64,000 bases of DNA from Streptomyces sp. Root1304 (GTDB lineage Bacteria; Actinomycetota; Actinomycetes; Streptomycetales; Streptomycetaceae). This document shows positions 26,701-35,023 of this stretch, piece after piece. The stretch spans positions 1-64,000 of the forward strand of contig NZ_LMEP01000009.1 in assembly GCF_001426405.1 (NCBI RefSeq), given 5' to 3'. The notes below the pieces were generated by a model. It was not told the DNA's origin. It was given only the letters and a program-made list of their open reading frames with translations, and ran no database searches. Made by a program: the position numbers and the translations under genes. Each line of letters opens with the position of its first letter. Position 1 is the stretch's first letter.

Positions 26701-28299
26701 CGCCACCGGCTGATCGGCCGGCTGTCCGGTGCCGACGCCCTCGCCGCCGCCCTCACGGGCACGGTCGACGTGGACGGCCGGACGGTGCCGTGCCGGGCGG
26801 GCGGCGGCCTCGCCGCTGTCGTCGAGGTGCTGCGGCGCGGCGAGCACGCGGTCCCGGTGCCCGCGCCCGCCGGACTCGACGCGCGTCTGCGTGCCTACCA
26901 GGAAAGGGCGTTGGCCTGGCTCGCGCACACGGGCGGGATCGGGTTCGGCGCGGTCCTGGCGGACGACATGGGCCTCGGCAAGACGCTCACGGCCATCGCG
27001 TACACCCTGTACCGCTACGAGAACGGGCACCGCGGCCCGGTCCTCGTGGTGTGCCCGTCCTCGCTGGTGACCAACTGGGAGCGGGAGTTCGGTCGGTTCG
27101 CGCCGCACCTCGACGTGGTGGTCCACCACGGGGCGCGGCGCAGTCTCGACGCCGCCGGTGACCGTACCGTCGTCCTCACCACATACGGTGTGCTCCGTCG
27201 CGACGACGAACTCACGTCGCGGACTTGGGACTTGGTCATCGCGGACGAGGCCCAGCACGCGAAGAACCACGGTTCGGCCACCGCCCACCGGCTGCGGGCG
27301 CTGGACTCGACGACTCGGTTGGCGCTCTCCGGGACGCCGGTGGAGAACAACCTGTCCGAGCTGTGGTCGCTGCTCGACTGGGCGAACCCGGGCCTGTTCG
27401 GACCGCTCAAGACCTTCCGCTCCCGGTACGCGGCTGCCGCCGAACGCGAGCCCGACGGTCCGGCCGCGCACGCTCTCGCGCGGCTGATCGCGCCGTTCCT
27501 CCTGCGCAGGCGGAAGACCGACCCGCACGTCGCCCCTGAGCTGCCCGCGAAGGTCGAGACCCGGCGGATCGTCGAGCTCACCGCCGAACAGGTCGCCCTG
27601 TACGAGGCCGTCGTCCGCGAGACGATGGAACAGATCACCGCTTCGCCGTCCCTCGCACGGTCCGGTCTGGTGTTCAAGCTGATCACGGCGCTGAAGCAGA
27701 TCACCAACCACCCCGCGCACTACTGGGGCGAGGAACACCCGGGCCCGTCCCGTACGGGAGAGTTCGCCGCCCGGTCGGCCAAGCTCGAAGCCCTGGGCGA
27801 GCTGGTCGAAACGATCACCGGGCGCGGCGAGGCGCTGCTCGTGTTCACCAGCTACGTCACCATGGGCCGTCTCCTCACCGAGCACCTGACGCACCTCGGC
27901 CATCGCCCCCTGTTCCTGCACGGCGGCCTGGACACGGGGCAACGGCAGGAGCTGGTCGACGCCTTCCAGGCCGGCCGCTCGCCGGTGTTCGTCCTCTCCC
28001 TGAAGGCGGGCGGCACCGGCCTCACCCTGACCAGGGCGAGCCATGTCGTCCACTTCGACCGCAGCTGGAACGCCGCCGTCGAGGACCAGGCCTCCGACCG
28101 CGCGCACCGCATCGGCCAGCGGCGGACCGTGACCGTCCACCGTCTCGTCACACGAGGAACGATCGAGGACCGCATCGACCAACTCCTCACACACAAGAGG
28201 GCTTTGCAGGACACGGTCCTGGGGGCGGGCGAGTCGGGGGTGGCCAGATTGGGTGACCGCGAGCTGGCGGAACTAGTCGCGCTGGGGGGTCGGCGATGA
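23782..28299 (+). CDS. SNF2-family helicase with dsRBD-like N-terminal repeats (1505 aa)
   Basis: The C-terminal half is a complete SNF2/Swi2 ATPase. Walker A is DDMGLGKT (about residue 1061), the DEAQ box is at about 1155, then SGTPVENNLSELWSLLDW, and motif VI DRAHRIGQ is at about 1439. The extra N-terminal part of about 500 residues shows three copies of a helix resembling the last helix of dsRNA-binding domains (AALARRAAAHALLHRL, RREAVHRGAVALLAEL, RAGARRAAASALMAEL). The third is preceded by a dsRBD-like DPVKYLNKYTQL helix (about 358). A 12-aa repeat (FPEPPGVTGTPR type) lies at about 452-483. The TTG start has GGAGGG upstream. The stop overlaps the next gene. Confidence 0.9.
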   Translation: MGGRSQSTDEIRHFGGLAEAVTPPPWHERARDGVVAGVFDADLASEAEHLARMGRLTQRDLRMLLLVADDHPGWAPARRHAVEGLRDTPEVPQQVLSAHAQAELWPPLTYEESTGHLADGRARHTAAARLGPPDGLVTGPARSGPTAALARRAAAHALLHRLAGVEESDAAPVPSDQVRGQGRLTLQGLSTEVFEALLQSRVTEQRGPGAELMAEIARRADCAQLRQRDIQLLLFDAGGPAWREPRVRALRFAARTQTAASTLLRRYADARGAELRHTVVASDGAFSCRWSWDGGDGRTVDGAERTRRDRREAVHRGAVALLAELTDLPEPEDEPAAPESKAAGRPAPRIRPVPAGQDPVKYLNKYTQLEMISKPEPTFTAAPKSVLCTYTCTLVRTGAEVSVSRRDQTRAGARRAAASALMAELVTLDAGPSRSVPAQTTSAGRPASGSPGFPEPPGVTGTPRFPEPPGVSGTPRFPEPPETSDARTLAGSPPGEGAPPAESARAAVERALAAGCALAFVPADGAPAGLLLHRPDGAPMPGNRPPAPLAVTRRGLLPPRATAAVSTPASASSPASTPGSVSVSASGWRVPLADAVPVLLSRARDAAWHPTAVGWADATRLGLGVIAAGLVHPALTADGVDRWRVGPLPDATVRAAGELVRRMAPYAHAVAVGGGRVKAGDAVPEFLDALADGMLRPPAAVLFGSGPFLAPVGRPLPEADVAAVRPWLDTVEDRLDEGPLPGLVVEFAEPSEEEAAAGRLTARLLVVVDPARPDDEVPADALHGPEPVGGVEPFRLRARVRRRLERAARCCDGALDGLAGLPARFVRDSTGIGQLLDAERDLESHGLTLRWPSALRDLLSAGTVIGADPHENPDADHVLGTGNPVDGDPEGAPRRVTLASGIPLASGSPLTSHSAGGAPRFSLRALLDFRWQFALGEDVLTEAELDELAEATRPLVRVRDRWVLLDPVMAARVRHRLIGRLSGADALAAALTGTVDVDGRTVPCRAGGGLAAVVEVLRRGEHAVPVPAPAGLDARLRAYQERALAWLAHTGGIGFGAVLADDMGLGKTLTAIAYTLYRYENGHRGPVLVVCPSSLVTNWEREFGRFAPHLDVVVHHGARRSLDAAGDRTVVLTTYGVLRRDDELTSRTWDLVIADEAQHAKNHGSATAHRLRALDSTTRLALSGTPVENNLSELWSLLDWANPGLFGPLKTFRSRYAAAAEREPDGPAAHALARLIAPFLLRRRKTDPHVAPELPAKVETRRIVELTAEQVALYEAVVRETMEQITASPSLARSGLVFKLITALKQITNHPAHYWGEEHPGPSRTGEFAARSAKLEALGELVETITGRGEALLVFTSYVTMGRLLTEHLTHLGHRPLFLHGGLDTGQRQELVDAFQAGRSPVFVLSLKAGGTGLTLTRASHVVHFDRSWNAAVEDQASDRAHRIGQRRTVTVHRLVTRGTIEDRIDQLLTHKRALQDTVLGAGESGVARLGDRELAELVALGGRR

Positions 28300-29093
28300 C
28301 GGGTGATGAGGCGATGGGGCGCGGGGGTGGGGCCTGGGTTGAGGATGGGGCTTTGGCTTTGCCATGGGGTGGATCTGGGACTGGGGCTGGGGCTGGGCCT
28401 TTGGCTTTCGGTGGAGCTGGGGCTTTGGCCGCGGCCGGGGCCCGTGGGGACGTCGTTCCCGTACTGGAAAGGGTGACGGCTCCTCCCCCGGAACCACTCC
28501 CTTCCCTGGACGCGCTCCGGGCGCTCGTCGTCGACGCGGCGCACCGCGCGGAGGCCCTCCTGTCGGACCCGGGCGGTGAAGCATTCGACGATCACGACGG
28601 CGACGGCGGCGGTCCCGCGTCCGTCGGGAGCAGCGACGACGTGACGGCCGACATCGCACGCTTCGTCGCCCGGAGCGGGGAGCTCCCCGGCGGGGAAGCC
28701 CACATGGAACCCGCCGCCGCTCATTTGGGGATCGGCGTCGGGGAACTGCGGCGGCTGGCCGCGGCACATCGTTACGGCGGCCGGCCGGCCGTCGCCACCT
28801 GCCTCGCGCCACGGCATGCCGATCCCGAGGTGCTCGCCGCCGCCGAGCACGCGGTCCAGCCGCTGCGCCCCTCCCCCACCGCGCCCGTCGAGCGCCACCA
28901 CAACCACCTCACCGACGCGCCCGCCCGTGTCCAGCTGCGTTACGGTCCGGACAACCGCTGGCACCCGTACGTGGAGCGGTACGGCACCTGGCAGCCGGCC
29001 GGCCCACCGGACGTCGACCCGGCAGTCGCGTACGGAACGGCTCGTACGGCGCTCCGCGGACCGGGCAGCCGGACGAAGTCGTCGCGACGCTGA
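28296..29093 (+). CDS. SNF2-partner protein resembling a SWIM-protein C-terminus
   Basis: The 265-aa product is coupled to the helicase by an ATGA overlap. After a Gly/Ala low-complexity start (about 1-50) it has LPSLDALRALVVDAAHRAEA and ends with VQLRYGPDNRWHPYVERYGT plus a WQPAGPPDVDPA tail. From memory, similar tails occur in actinobacterial SWIM zinc-finger proteins encoded next to SNF2 helicases. The CxC...CxH zinc finger itself is absent; only one Cys is present. It may be a shortened partner that has lost zinc binding. Confidence 0.65.
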   Translation: MTGDEAMGRGGGAWVEDGALALPWGGSGTGAGAGPLAFGGAGALAAAGARGDVVPVLERVTAPPPEPLPSLDALRALVVDAAHRAEALLSDPGGEAFDDHDGDGGGPASVGSSDDVTADIARFVARSGELPGGEAHMEPAAAHLGIGVGELRRLAAAHRYGGRPAVATCLAPRHADPEVLAAAEHAVQPLRPSPTAPVERHHNHLTDAPARVQLRYGPDNRWHPYVERYGTWQPAGPPDVDPAVAYGTARTALRGPGSRTKSSRR

Positions 29094-29147
29094 TCCCGGC
29101 CTGCATGCCACCCGTGGAAATCGGTCGCGCCCTTCACCTAGGGTACG

Positions 29148-29161
29148 GAAGTAAAGACTTC
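29148..29161. promoter_or_regulatory. Candidate operator GAAGTAAAGACTTC
   Basis: A short palindrome (5-bp arms, 4-bp centre) lies in an AT-richer patch upstream of the NTF2-like gene. It resembles HxlR/MarR-type sites, but no such regulator is nearby. Confidence 0.3.
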
Positions 29162-29283
29162 AACCCCGGTTCAATGAAAGGGACTTGAGGCCTCCTGAGT
29201 CCGGGCGCCCAGGGTCAGAAGTCCTGGCCGACCACCACCTGGCCGGACTCGTCAGCACGTCGACCGAACGGAGCCACACCGCC

Positions 29284-29742
29284 ATGCCGGACACAGCCTC
29301 GGACGACCTGGGCCCCCGGGCCATCCTGGCCCGCTACCAGCGGGCGATGCTCGACAAGTCGGCGGACGACCTGGCCGACCTGTACGCGGTCGACGCCGTC
29401 CACGAGTTCCCCTTCCTCTTCCCCGGCATGCCCGAGCGCTACCAGGGACGTGAAGAGATCCGTACGGGCTATCGAGCGGCCTGGGGCGCGAGCCCGGCGC
29501 AGCCGCAGGAGATCCGCGACGTCGTCGTGCACGAGAACACCGACCCGGAGGTGATCGTCGTCGAGCAGGTCGTCGCCGGGACCGTCACCACGACCGGCCG
29601 GCCCTTCACCATCCCGGGCCTCCTCGTGATCCGCGTCCTGAACGGCCGGATCGTGCATGTCCGCGACTACATGGACGGCCTCGGCGTGGCTCATGCGATG
29701 GACCGAGTGGCCGCCGTGGCCGCCGGCCTCAGCAACCGCTAG
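29284..29742 (+). CDS. SnoaL/NTF2-like protein
   Basis: The 152-aa product has the NTF2-like fold: LGPRAILARYQRAMLDKSAD, then DLADLYAVDAVHEFPFLFPG, and a strand pair ending IVHVRDYMDGLGVAHAM. Such proteins act as small cyclases, isomerases or ligand binders. The ATG at 29284 is preceded by ACGGAG at a slightly long spacing. An IS481 relic follows 18 bp after the stop. Confidence 0.75.
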   Translation: MPDTASDDLGPRAILARYQRAMLDKSADDLADLYAVDAVHEFPFLFPGMPERYQGREEIRTGYRAAWGASPAQPQEIRDVVVHENTDPEVIVVEQVVAGTVTTTGRPFTIPGLLVIRVLNGRIVHVRDYMDGLGVAHAMDRVAAVAAGLSNR

Positions 29743-29759
29743 GTGTATTGATCACGAGC

Positions 29760-30082
29760 GTTGTTGACACTGGTCTGGTCTTGAACATGGCGAAGACCTC
29801 CGGTGTGGTGGGAGCTGTCTAGGAACTCACCGCACGGAGGTCTTCGTGCCCCACCGTAATGCCCGGCTGACCGTCTTCGGTAGGAGACTGCTGGTCGAAC
29901 GCGTCTGCTCAGGCCGTCCGGTCGCCCATGTGGCCGCCGAGATGGGCATCTCCCGGGCAACAGCCCACAAATGGATCCGCAGGTGGCGGACCGAAGCCCT
30001 GGCAGACTTCCTCCACACCTACAACCACCACCGCTGCCACACCGCACTCGACGGACACCCACCCATCAGCCGTGTCAACAAC
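29760..30082 (+). mobile_element. Miniature IS481-type element (internal deletion derivative)
   Basis: Perfect 11-bp terminal inverted repeats GTTGTTGACAC (29760-29770) and GTGTCAACAAC (30072-30082) enclose 301 bp. The frame from 29846 encodes an IS481 N-terminal HTH (PHRNARLTVFGRRLLVERVC, then ISRATAHKWIRRWR). This is joined directly to the extreme C-terminus (ADFLHTYNHHRCHTALDGHP). The whole DDE catalytic core is missing, so it is non-autonomous. Confidence 0.8.
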
Positions 30083-30143
30083 CCTGCCGCACCTCACGGG
30101 CGGCTCGTCGCCACGGCGTCCAGAGGTACGAAGCGACGCGGCG

Positions 30144-30223
30144 GCGTTCTGTACGGCAGCCATCGTCAGCCCTGTCGGCGGAGGCGTTCTGTACCGCAGC
30201 CATCGTCAGCCCTGTCGGCGGAG
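30144..30223. repeat. 40-bp tandem duplication
   Basis: Two head-to-tail 40-bp units (30144-30183 and 30184-30223) differ at one base. The second unit contains the last codons and stop of the GNAT gene, so the first is a duplicated gene end. Confidence 0.85.
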
Positions 30224-30769
30224 GTCCAACATGTAGAAGACCTTGTCGTACCGGCGTTCGTCGACGGCGACGAAGTCGGGGAGACGGCCGTATTCGGTGA
30301 AGCCCAGCGAGCGGTAGAGGTGCAGGGCGTGGGTGTTGTCGCCACGGGCGTCGAGGGTGAGGACCTCGATGCCCGCCTCCCTGGCGTCGGCGACCAGGGC
30401 AGCGGTCAGCGCCCGGCCGACACCACGGCCGTGGGAAGCGGCGTCCACCGCGACCTTCTCCAGATCGGCGTGCGGCCGATGGGTCGGTCGGGCGTAGCGC
30501 AGCCAGTACCCCAGCCCGACCGGCCGGCCGTCGAGGCAGGCGACCCGCAGGGCCGCGTTTCCGGCTTGTGCCGCGGAGAGCACCTGGCGGAGGAGTTCCG
30601 CGATCTCGCCGCGTGAGGGTGGCTCGACCCAGCCGAGCGCGGCACCGCCCCTGACCAGATCCGCCAGGATCCGGTGGGCCGACTCCACGAACCGCACCTC
30701 GAACGCCGGATCGGAGGTCAGCGCGAGGGCGTCGAGGACGGTGAGCTGAGGAGTCGTACCGCTGATCAT
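30206..30769 (-). CDS. GNAT-family N-acetyltransferase
   Basis: The 187-aa product has a clear acetyl-CoA motif, VDAASHGRGVGRALTAALVA, followed by LDARGDNTHALHLYRSLGFT and a C-terminal strand VFYMLDLRRQG. The N-terminal helix (RFVESAHRILADLVRGG) is typical of small-molecule acetyltransferases. Two close ATGs (30769 and 30781) are possible starts; neither has a strong ribosome site. It is divergent from the kinase-like gene at 30860. The 3' end lies inside a 40-bp duplication. Confidence 0.85.
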   Translation of the reverse strand: MISGTTPQLTVLDALALTSDPAFEVRFVESAHRILADLVRGGAALGWVEPPSRGEIAELLRQVLSAAQAGNAALRVACLDGRPVGLGYWLRYARPTHRPHADLEKVAVDAASHGRGVGRALTAALVADAREAGIEVLTLDARGDNTHALHLYRSLGFTEYGRLPDFVAVDERRYDKVFYMLDLRRQG

Positions 30770-30859
30770 GGTCGGCAGCATAGCCAGCGGGGTGCCCGGC
30801 CCAGATCCGAGGCGAGAATGCGGTGGTCGTACGTCCAGCCGCCCTGGCACGATCTCGGT

Positions 30860-31387
30860 GTGACCACCTTGTTCCTGATGGTCGGCCTGCCAGGGGCCGG
30901 AAAGACCACGCGGGCCCGGCAGCTCGCCGAAGAGCACGGCGCGCTGCGCCTGACGCCCGACGACTGGATGCTCCCCCTGTTCGGTGAGACGGAGGCGGAC
31001 GGAAAGCGCGACGTGCTGGAGGGGCGCATGCTCTGGCTCGCTCTGGAAGCGGTCAGGTTGGGCACCAGTGTGGTGGTGGACTACGGCTGCTGGTCCCGGG
31101 AAGAGCGGTCGGCGATCCGCTGGCTGGCGGAGGCCGAGGGCGCGCGCTTCCGCATGGTCTACCTGCCGGTGGACGAGGAGACCCAACGCGCCCGGATCGC
31201 CCACCGCCGGGCCACCACGCCCGAAGGCACGCTCCCGATCACGGAGGCCGACATCCAGTACGGCCGGGCCCACTTCGAGGCACCGGACGCGTCGGAACTG
31301 GAGGGGCAGCCGGAGGTCGCCGGTGCGCCCTCGGGCTGGGCGGGTTGGCGGGAGTGGGCCGCCGGCCGGTGGCCGTCCTTCGCGTGA
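30860..31387 (+). CDS. AAA-type P-loop small-molecule kinase-like ATPase
   Basis: The 175-aa protein begins TTLFLMVGLPGAGKTTRARQ with a perfect Walker A. It has LGTSVVVDYGCWSREERSAI as the Walker-B-like strand and lid Arg residues in QRARIAHRRATTPEG. This is the zeta-toxin/chloramphenicol-phosphotransferase-like kinase fold. It may phosphorylate a small metabolite or antibiotic; no antitoxin partner is visible. The GTG start is weakly supported by the ribosome site. Confidence 0.8.
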   Translation: MTTLFLMVGLPGAGKTTRARQLAEEHGALRLTPDDWMLPLFGETEADGKRDVLEGRMLWLALEAVRLGTSVVVDYGCWSREERSAIRWLAEAEGARFRMVYLPVDEETQRARIAHRRATTPEGTLPITEADIQYGRAHFEAPDASELEGQPEVAGAPSGWAGWREWAAGRWPSFA

Positions 31388-31626
31388 CCGAACCGTTGGG
31401 CGGCGGGTGCGCGAGGAGTACGCCCCGGCGCGGATTCAGCGGCTTCGTGCGCCACCCGCGTGTTCCGCACACGAGGCGGACCCCGGATCGCTGCCATGCC
31501 GTATCCGACCGACTGCGACCACACGCACCCCGGACGCCCTGACGCCGCCCCATGACGCCCATCGGCCCTGGTCACTGCCCCACCGTGCCGCTTAAGCTGC
31601 GTGATCCACATCGTCCGGGGGTCTTC

Positions 31627-32220
31627 ATGAACTTCACCCGCTGTCGCAGACCGATGGCCTTCCTCCTGCTGGCCGTGGGGCTCGTGCTCGGCGCCATGGC
31701 CGTGGTCGGACTCGAGTCGGGGGGCGAGGGCGAGCTGACCCTGCTGCTCGAGCTCCGCGAGTACGTCCTCCTGCTGGGGTGGCTCGCCCTGGCGGCGCTC
31801 ACCGGAGCGGCCTTCCTGGGTCTGGCGAAGTCCTCGCTGCGCGTGCCACTGGTCACCATGCTGCTCGTCATCGGCGCCCCGACACTGCTGATCGGCGGCG
31901 TCGCCTCGGCGATGTTCGGTGGTTCGGACAGCCAGCTGTCGACGGAGACGGCTCCCGGCCGTGGCGACCGCCGACTGATCGTGGTGTCGCAGAGCGACTC
32001 CATCGACCCGGTCTGGTGCGTCTACGTCCACCAGGGGAACTCGCCAAGGGAACGCCGCTGGAGCGTCGGCTGCTTCAACGGCGACGCCGAGGAGAACGCC
32101 CTCCGCAAGACCGTGTGGACGGCTCCCGACCGAATTCGCATGACCACCGCAGGAGGCGCGGTCCACGAAGTGACCATCGCGCCGGACGGACGGCCCGACC
32201 GGGTCCTTTCCGTCGGGTAG
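31627..32220 (+). CDS. Three-helix membrane protein with extracytoplasmic domain
   Basis: The 197-aa product has helices around MAFLLLAVGLVLGAMAVVGL, YVLLLGWLALAALTGAAFL and VPLVTMLLVIGAPTLLIGG. A soluble C-terminal beta-rich domain of about 95 residues follows (VWCVYVHQGNSPRERRWSVG) with two Cys. The ATG at 31627 sits after a GGGGG stretch. No known domain is recognised. Confidence 0.7.
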   Translation: MNFTRCRRPMAFLLLAVGLVLGAMAVVGLESGGEGELTLLLELREYVLLLGWLALAALTGAAFLGLAKSSLRVPLVTMLLVIGAPTLLIGGVASAMFGGSDSQLSTETAPGRGDRRLIVVSQSDSIDPVWCVYVHQGNSPRERRWSVGCFNGDAEENALRKTVWTAPDRIRMTTAGGAVHEVTIAPDGRPDRVLSVG

Positions 32221-32295
32221 GAACGAGGGAGACGCGGCTGGCGCTGCTCGACTAGGGCGTCGCTTTCTCAGATGTTCGACGTTCGTTGACGGGAC

Positions 32296-32751
32296 GTGGA
32301 CCGTCCTGTTGAGCAGTTGGTGCCGGACGAGCTGTGGGAGCTGTTTCGGCGGGTGGTGCCACCGACAGTGGTGCATAGGCCACAGGGTGGGGGACATCGG
32401 CGGGCCGGGGACCGTGAGGTGCTGGCCGCGATCGTGTTCGTGGCGACGTCGGGCTGCACCTGGCGCCAACTCCCGCCGGTCTTGGGCTTGCTGGCAACGG
32501 TGTACGAGCGGTTCGCGCGGTGGAGCCGCGAGCGCGTGCGGGCCCGCCTCTACCGGGTCGTCCTGGACGAGCTCGGCTCACGCGGGCAGCTCGACTGGTC
32601 CAGGTGCGCGATCGGCCCTGTAAGCATTCGTGCCCTCAAGGGGGGGGCACAGCCGCTCGGCCGCCACCAGTGGGTGGTAGAGAGCCGTTTGTACGCCTCC
32701 AGACACGTGCCGCACCCGCCTCTCGCCATCGGCTCCCGTCGACGACCATGA
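32296..32751 (+). pseudogene. IS5-family transposase with internal deletion
   Basis: The frame from a GTG at 32296 encodes an IS5-type N-terminus (LVPDELWELFRRVVPPTVVH, then [15 protein letters not shown] and [19 protein letters not shown]). After IRALKGG the frame jumps to the far C-terminal motif [10 protein letters not shown]. The central DDE part is missing. The upstream 40 bp (from about 32256) probably hold the element's left end. It is inactive. Confidence 0.7.
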
Positions 32752-32888
32752 TGCCCGGCACCCACCCACCAACAGAAACGACGTCTTCGGGGCGGAGCAA
32801 GGCGTCTGCCACAACCGCTCCAGGGCGTGTATCGAAGCTGGTCGTCGGCGTGGCACCGCCTCAAATGACATGCAGTCTTCGCTCGGTC

Positions 32889-33713
32889 GTGCTGGTATCG
32901 ATCCCTTTGAATGATTACTTTCTCGATGAAGCCGACTTGACGGACAGGACGAAGCGGAACCTGGCGGAACACGCCTGCCATCTGCACCGGAACATGTCCG
33001 GTGCGACCGTCGTAGAGACCGGTGACCTCCTGGTCGCGGACAGCGGCCTGGACGACGACACGTTCAACATCGTCGCCGCGGCCCGCTTCGCCGCTGGCGA
33101 CGCCGCGGCCCGCATCTCCGAGACCGTCGCGACGCTGGCCGGCACCGGCCGTAGTTTCTCCTGGTGGGTGGGACCTGCCTCGACACCGACAGACCTCACC
33201 GTCCGCCTGACGGCAGCCGGCCTGCCGGTCTCCGAGCATGAGACGGCGATGTGGGCCGAGCTGGACGACACCCTGCCGATTTCCTCTGTCCCGGGTCTGG
33301 ACATCCGAACGGTGACCACGCCCGAACAGCTCGCCGACTACGCCGCGGTCATCGCCGCGAACTGGAATCCACCCGCCGAAACCGTCCGCGACTTCTTCTC
33401 CCGGGCCGCTTCCCAGGCGCTGGTTGCTACCTGCCCGGCCCAGTACCTGGTGGGCTACGTGGAGAGCCGTCCGGTCTGCTCCGCCGAGGTGTTCCACCAC
33501 GCGGGACTCGCCGGCATCTACAACATCTCCACCCTGGCCGCCCACCGCCGACGCGGCTACGGCGGAGCCATCACGCTCGCGGCCCTTCACGCCGCCCGCG
33601 AACGAGACCACGGCATCGCGGTCCTGCAGGCGTCGGCCGACGGCAAGCCTGTGTACCGCCGTCTGGGGTTCCGCGCCTGCGGCCAGTTCGTCGAACACGC
33701 CATCAACACCTGA
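32889..33713 (+). CDS. GNAT-family N-acetyltransferase (274 aa)
   Basis: The product has a two-part layout. The N-terminal half begins [20 protein letters not shown]; the C-terminal GNAT module carries [20 protein letters not shown] (acetyl-CoA loop) and ends [20 protein letters not shown]. The start is uncertain: GTG at 32889 or TTG at 32907, both without a clear ribosome site, possibly because the upstream region was altered by the IS relic ending near 32750. Confidence 0.8.
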   Translation: MLVSIPLNDYFLDEADLTDRTKRNLAEHACHLHRNMSGATVVETGDLLVADSGLDDDTFNIVAAARFAAGDAAARISETVATLAGTGRSFSWWVGPASTPTDLTVRLTAAGLPVSEHETAMWAELDDTLPISSVPGLDIRTVTTPEQLADYAAVIAANWNPPAETVRDFFSRAASQALVATCPAQYLVGYVESRPVCSAEVFHHAGLAGIYNISTLAAHRRRGYGGAITLAALHAARERDHGIAVLQASADGKPVYRRLGFRACGQFVEHAINT

Positions 33714-33761
33714 ACCTCCACGACTCCACGGACATCCGTCCGTCGCCCCTGATTGAGCTGG

Positions 33762-33985
33762 TCACAGCCATTCATTGATGGCCGCTACGAGGACAGTGGC
33801 CTCGTAGCGGCCCGCGAGCTTGTCGTATCTCGTGGCCGCGGCCCGGTTCCGTTTGAGGCGGTTTGATGCCGCACTCGACGGCATGCCGAGCCTCGTAGTC
33901 CTCGGCGTTGAACCCGGGCGGCCGACCACCGAGGGAACCGAGCTTCCTGCGGTTGCGTGTTGGTCGGCCGAAAGGGCCCCGCACA
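33762..33985 (-). pseudogene. IS5-type transposase C-terminal relic
   Basis: Two frames joined near a TTT run at 33862-33864 read GGRPPGFNAEDYEARHAVEC and NRLKRNRAAATRYDKLAGRY, ending TVLVAAINEWL. This is the C-terminal block of IS5-family transposases. The frameshift and missing 5' part show it is dead. It faces the DUF6193-like gene. Confidence 0.8.
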
Positions 33986-33993
33986 ATCGCGGT

Positions 33994-34401
33994 ATGACTA
34001 ACATCGTCGATGCAGCCTGGCACGACATCCTGACCACTTACGGCGAACCGTTCCGGCCCGCAGAGTCACCGCTTCCGGAACCGTTCGCAAAGCTCGTGCG
34101 GGTAGCGCATGCCGAACCGCTGCTTCGCCGGCTCTCCCCATGGACCGGTATGTGGGAGCTGCACTTCAGCAGGTGCACGGAGATGGAGTACACCTGGGAC
34201 ATCCCGTACATCGGCACGCTGAGAGACGGCCGGTACTACGTCGAAGGACCGCATCGGAGCAGCCCTCGGATCGCCGAGACGGACAGCGCGCAGGCCGCAG
34301 TAGCGATGGTCGTCGATCGCCTGCCGCCACGTTGCGGCCCGGCCTTCATCGGCAATGCGGGAGATCTGGCCGCTCACGAGAAGGCACGAGACAGCAAGTA
34401 G
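33994..34401 (+). CDS. DUF6193-like protein
   Basis: The 135-aa product has AEPLLRRLSPWTGMWELHFS, RCTEMEYTWDIPYIGTLRDG and RYYVEG, the core pattern of DUF6193 proteins. These are often near natural-product genes and their function is unknown. It is followed by an acidic helix and AFIGNAGDLAAHEKARDSK. It is shorter than usual for the family, so an N-terminal part may have been lost to the transposase relic next to it. Confidence 0.65.
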   Translation: MTNIVDAAWHDILTTYGEPFRPAESPLPEPFAKLVRVAHAEPLLRRLSPWTGMWELHFSRCTEMEYTWDIPYIGTLRDGRYYVEGPHRSSPRIAETDSAQAAVAMVVDRLPPRCGPAFIGNAGDLAAHEKARDSK

Positions 34402-34521
34402 GGCGGGCTCACTGGCTTGGTGAAGACGGGCTCTAGTCCCCAGCTCCGAACCACACACAAGAAGAACGTCGCCGCTGTTCAGCGCGAGACGCGGCCGAGG
34501 TCGTGGGTCGGGCTTCGGAAT

Positions 34522-34905
34522 TCATCGAATGACGCAGATGTCCGGCAGCGGAGTGGGCTGCTCGCCTTGCGCCGTGAGGACTTCTCGCGCCAACTGGCGG
34601 GCGTGTGCCCATCCGGCGTCAGTGGACAGTGCTTCCCTCGTCCATCGGTCCACGTTCGAGTCCTGGGTCATCTCGTTGAAGACCTCATCGATCATCTGCA
34701 GCGAGGACAGCACCTCGCGGCCGAGCTGACCGTCCTCGACCAATTGCCCAGCGAGACCGACTGCGTCATCGAAGTCCAAGGCGATCTCGTCCGGCGGCAC
34801 GCCGTACTTGTCCAGCCACGCGACCTGAACCGCGGCAGCTGCCGCGACCACGCGCAACGCCTCGATCAGCATGCGACGACGGGCCGAGGGACCAGAACTC
34901 TCCAT
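34522..34905 (-). CDS. Hypothetical acidic protein (127 aa)
   Basis: The product is soluble and helical: RRRMLIEALRVVAAAAAVQV, then EIALDFDDAVGLAGQLVEDG and REVLSSLQMIDEVFNEMTQD. Composition and codon use look genuine for this genome, but I do not recognise a family. It lies just outside the left end of the IS5-type element. Confidence 0.65.
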   Translation of the reverse strand: MESSGPSARRRMLIEALRVVAAAAAVQVAWLDKYGVPPDEIALDFDDAVGLAGQLVEDGQLGREVLSSLQMIDEVFNEMTQDSNVDRWTREALSTDAGWAHARQLAREVLTAQGEQPTPLPDICVIR

Positions 34906-35023
34906 GTGGCCATCGTGGCATGCCCCCGCTTGAGCCAGGTGGATGTCGTCTCCTCCCGCTTAGAACTCCTAACGGAATGAGGGTTGCCCTACCGAGCTCG
35001 GGGCTGTGAAGGGCTGACGGTGG

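Noticed and set aside
25495..28194. 899-codon minus-strand frame opposite the SNF2 gene
   Set aside because: Shadow of the helicase; no domain-like segments and biased composition.
30860..31387. Zeta-toxin of a toxin-antitoxin pair
   Set aside because: The kinase fold fits, but there is no small antitoxin gene beside it; the neighbours are a divergent GNAT gene and a membrane protein.
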